Shown piece after piece: positions 57,536 to 58,746 of a stretch of 58,746 nucleotides of DNA. Origin of the DNA: Ignavibacteria bacterium (GTDB lineage Bacteria > Bacteroidota > Ignavibacteria > Tepidaquicellales > Tepidaquicellaceae); contig JADJWZ010000017.1 in NCBI GenBank assembly GCA_016716125.1, positions 1 through 58,746 of the forward strand, in the 5' to 3' direction. Every line of letters begins with the position of its first letter. Position 1 is the stretch's first letter. The notes below the pieces were generated by a model that searched no databases, was not told the origin of the DNA, and worked only from the letters and a program-made list of their open reading frames with translations. The position numbers and the translations under genes are program-made.

Positions 57536-57798
57536 AAAATGTCACAGCTACGCAACTAAACCGCTGACGCGGTTTAGTCAATTATCAATGATTAATTATC
57601 AATGATCAAAATATTTTTTAAACGTCAAATTATAATTTATTTTCTACAAAGATGAAATCACATACGCGGTTAACTAACCCGAGCGGTATGAAAAGAAAAA
57701 ATGTCACAGCTACGCTGTTTATTAATTAATTATATTTTTTCTACAAGATTACACCGCTACGCGGTTTAGAAACTATATCAGTATATAATACAAAAAAT
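57536..57798. repeat. Right direct repeat flanking the RAYT, with REP pair
   Basis: Near-identical to 56504-56740, with REP hairpins ACAGCTACGCTGT at 57706-57718 and ACCGCTACGCGGT at 57753-57765 (starts 47 bases apart). It then continues into the AAACTATATCAGT...ATAATACAAAAAATT tract shared with 47.8 and 49.75 kb. Confidence 0.85.
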
Positions 57799-57832
57799 TC
57801 TGTCATTCCCGCGTGCTCCCGGCGGGAATCCA
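57799..57832. repeat. ATTCCCGC...GCGGGAAT element, copy 3
   Basis: CTGTCATTCCCGC, GTGCTCCCG and GCGGGAATCCAG make an inverted repeat; other copies are at 47811-47844 and 49761-49795. It is similar to intergenic palindromes found in many bacteria. Between it and the next gene nothing else is visible. Confidence 0.75.
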
Positions 57833-57890
57833 GTCAACAACAATTTGCAGTAACGAGTTAATACTTTTATTAATCATTAACAGGTAAACA

Positions 57891-58496
57891 ATGAAATCAG
57901 CATTTTGTGTAATCATTATTTTTATTTCGTATAATGTTTCCAATTGCCGGACAGATACCTTTCCAAGATTTAAGATGTCTGTTGCTAAAGGTATTACTTA
58001 TAATTTTGATGATAAAATCCGGATCTACGATTACCCAAGATCTTCCAGCGTTTCTTCTTTTAATGTGGATCTGACAGAAATGGAGATTGGATATTTCATT
58101 TCGAAAAGTCATGAGATCGGTGTCAGTGTAGGTAAAAACTCATTTACAGAGCCTTTTAAATATGTATCAACTTACTCTGTTGAAGCGAACAACGATACAA
58201 TATTTATGTATGCTGACGGACACAAATATGTCGAGATGACATGGATTTCTTTATATTACAATTTCCATTTTTTAAATGAGTTTAAAGCAGGTTTAAAACT
58301 TGGAAGTGTTCGGCCAAATTCTGCAAGTTATGATTATTCCGGCTATTTAACTTTGACGGCAGGAAAATCATATAAAGTTACCGATAATTTTTTTGTTGAT
58401 GTTAATCTTAATTATTCGAACAGAAACAGAATTAATAAGCTGACATTTAAGTCTCATCAGCTGAGTTTAACAATGGCATTTAACTTACGAATTTAG
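57891..58496 (+). CDS. Outer-membrane barrel-like protein, full-length
   Basis: The 201-residue product has a short signal peptide (FCVIIIFISYNVSNC) and alternating amphipathic strands (PRFKMSVAKGITYNFDD, EIGYFISKSHEIGVSVGKN, WISLYYNFHFLNEFKAGLKL, FFVDVNLNYSNRN), ending HQLSLTMAFNLRI. This is typical of small outer-membrane beta-barrels (OmpW/opacity-like in pattern, not a firm match). A truncated copy (52959) and an opposite-strand paralogue (53245) are nearby, so the family has expanded here. The function is unknown. Confidence 0.75.
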   Translation: MKSAFCVIIIFISYNVSNCRTDTFPRFKMSVAKGITYNFDDKIRIYDYPRSSSVSSFNVDLTEMEIGYFISKSHEIGVSVGKNSFTEPFKYVSTYSVEANNDTIFMYADGHKYVEMTWISLYYNFHFLNEFKAGLKLGSVRPNSASYDYSGYLTLTAGKSYKVTDNFFVDVNLNYSNRNRINKLTFKSHQLSLTMAFNLRI

Positions 58497-58523
58497 AGCG
58501 TTATATATTTTGGAAAAATATAA

Positions 58524-58746
58524 TTATATGAATACACATTAGGAAAATATTTAAAAGCATATCAGGAAAAAACAGGAGAGATACTACCGCTGAAAGGATA
58601 CGTATTAGATCAGGGAAGTTTGCATACACACAAAGGAATAATAATCAGCTTGTATGAAAACGGAATATCACCTGCAGATATAGTATTAAAAACATCACAC
58701 ATTCAGAATGCAGTTGACAGATATATAAAGCACTACGAACAAGTGA
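58524..58746 (+). pseudogene. DUF1670-family protein, fragment (runs off window)
   Basis: From 58524 the frame is open to the end of the window without a plausible start; a TAA lies just upstream at 58521. The sequence (GKYLKAYQEKTGEILPLKGY, VLDQGSLHTHKGIIISLYEN, VDRYIKHYEQV) matches the C-terminal half of DUF1670 proteins, which are associated with mobile elements and contain an HTH-like region. The missing N-terminal half suggests a truncated copy; the 3' end lies outside the window. Confidence 0.6.

Noticed and set aside
1..58746. tRNA or rRNA genes
   Set aside because: None was recognised by eye on either strand; a covariance search would be needed to exclude a diverged one.

Overview
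The window looks like one contig of a low-GC (roughly 35%) Gram-negative bacterium of the Bacteroidota/Chlorobiota/Ignavibacteriota neighbourhood. The main reason is that at least nine proteins end in a type IX secretion (T9SS/Por) sorting domain with the QNYPNPFNP motif, which is typical of Ignavibacteria-like genomes. I cannot fix the species from sequence alone, and no T9SS machinery genes are in the window.

Layout. 1-2.7 kb: three T9SS cargo genes. 2.9-9.3 kb: housekeeping genes (def-fmt, an MscS channel, an EF-G paralogue, a TerC protein, a P-loop kinase-like gene). 9.5-16.0 kb: paaABCD of the phenylacetyl-CoA epoxidase, followed by a fused E2-E1 2-oxoglutarate dehydrogenase (Kgd type), linking aromatic breakdown to the TCA cycle. 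16.2-21.7 kb, minus strand: an unknown conserved protein with fumarylacetoacetase, a lipoprotein, then selD-selU for tRNA 2-selenouridine. 22-27.4 kb: a large beta-helix protein ending in a dockerin-like pair, and two cohesin-like T9SS proteins. 27.5-31.4 kb: fumC, an acetyltransferase, a nitroreductase, and two thiol-disulfide proteins. 31.7-36.5 kb: two large secreted proteins. 36.8-43.5 kb: a membrane protein, glutaredoxin, lgt, hisS, a GT39-like glycosyltransferase and a metallophosphoesterase.

43.5-58.7 kb is an accessory, repeat-rich region. It holds a DUF4160 remnant with DUF2442, about 1.5 kb of purine-rich sequence with no credible gene that ends in a strong intrinsic terminator, a 21-nt minisatellite, a tandem duplication of a T9SS gene whose two copies carry different disabling lesions, a ~170-bp upstream cassette repeated before four secreted-protein genes, paralogous TolB-like lipoproteins and barrel proteins, and a lone RAYT/IS200-like transposase. 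The transposase sits beside an array of its probable REP hairpins. Those hairpins recur through the region with compensatory stem changes and a ~50-nt spacing; this is the most interesting signal I see.

Many genes, including essential ones such as hisS, are broken by single-base changes in short homopolymers. The simplest reading is indel error in a long-read assembly, so the frameshifted conserved genes are annotated as whole genes. The 46-56 kb genes carry more lesions, including in-frame stops, and some are probably true pseudogenes.
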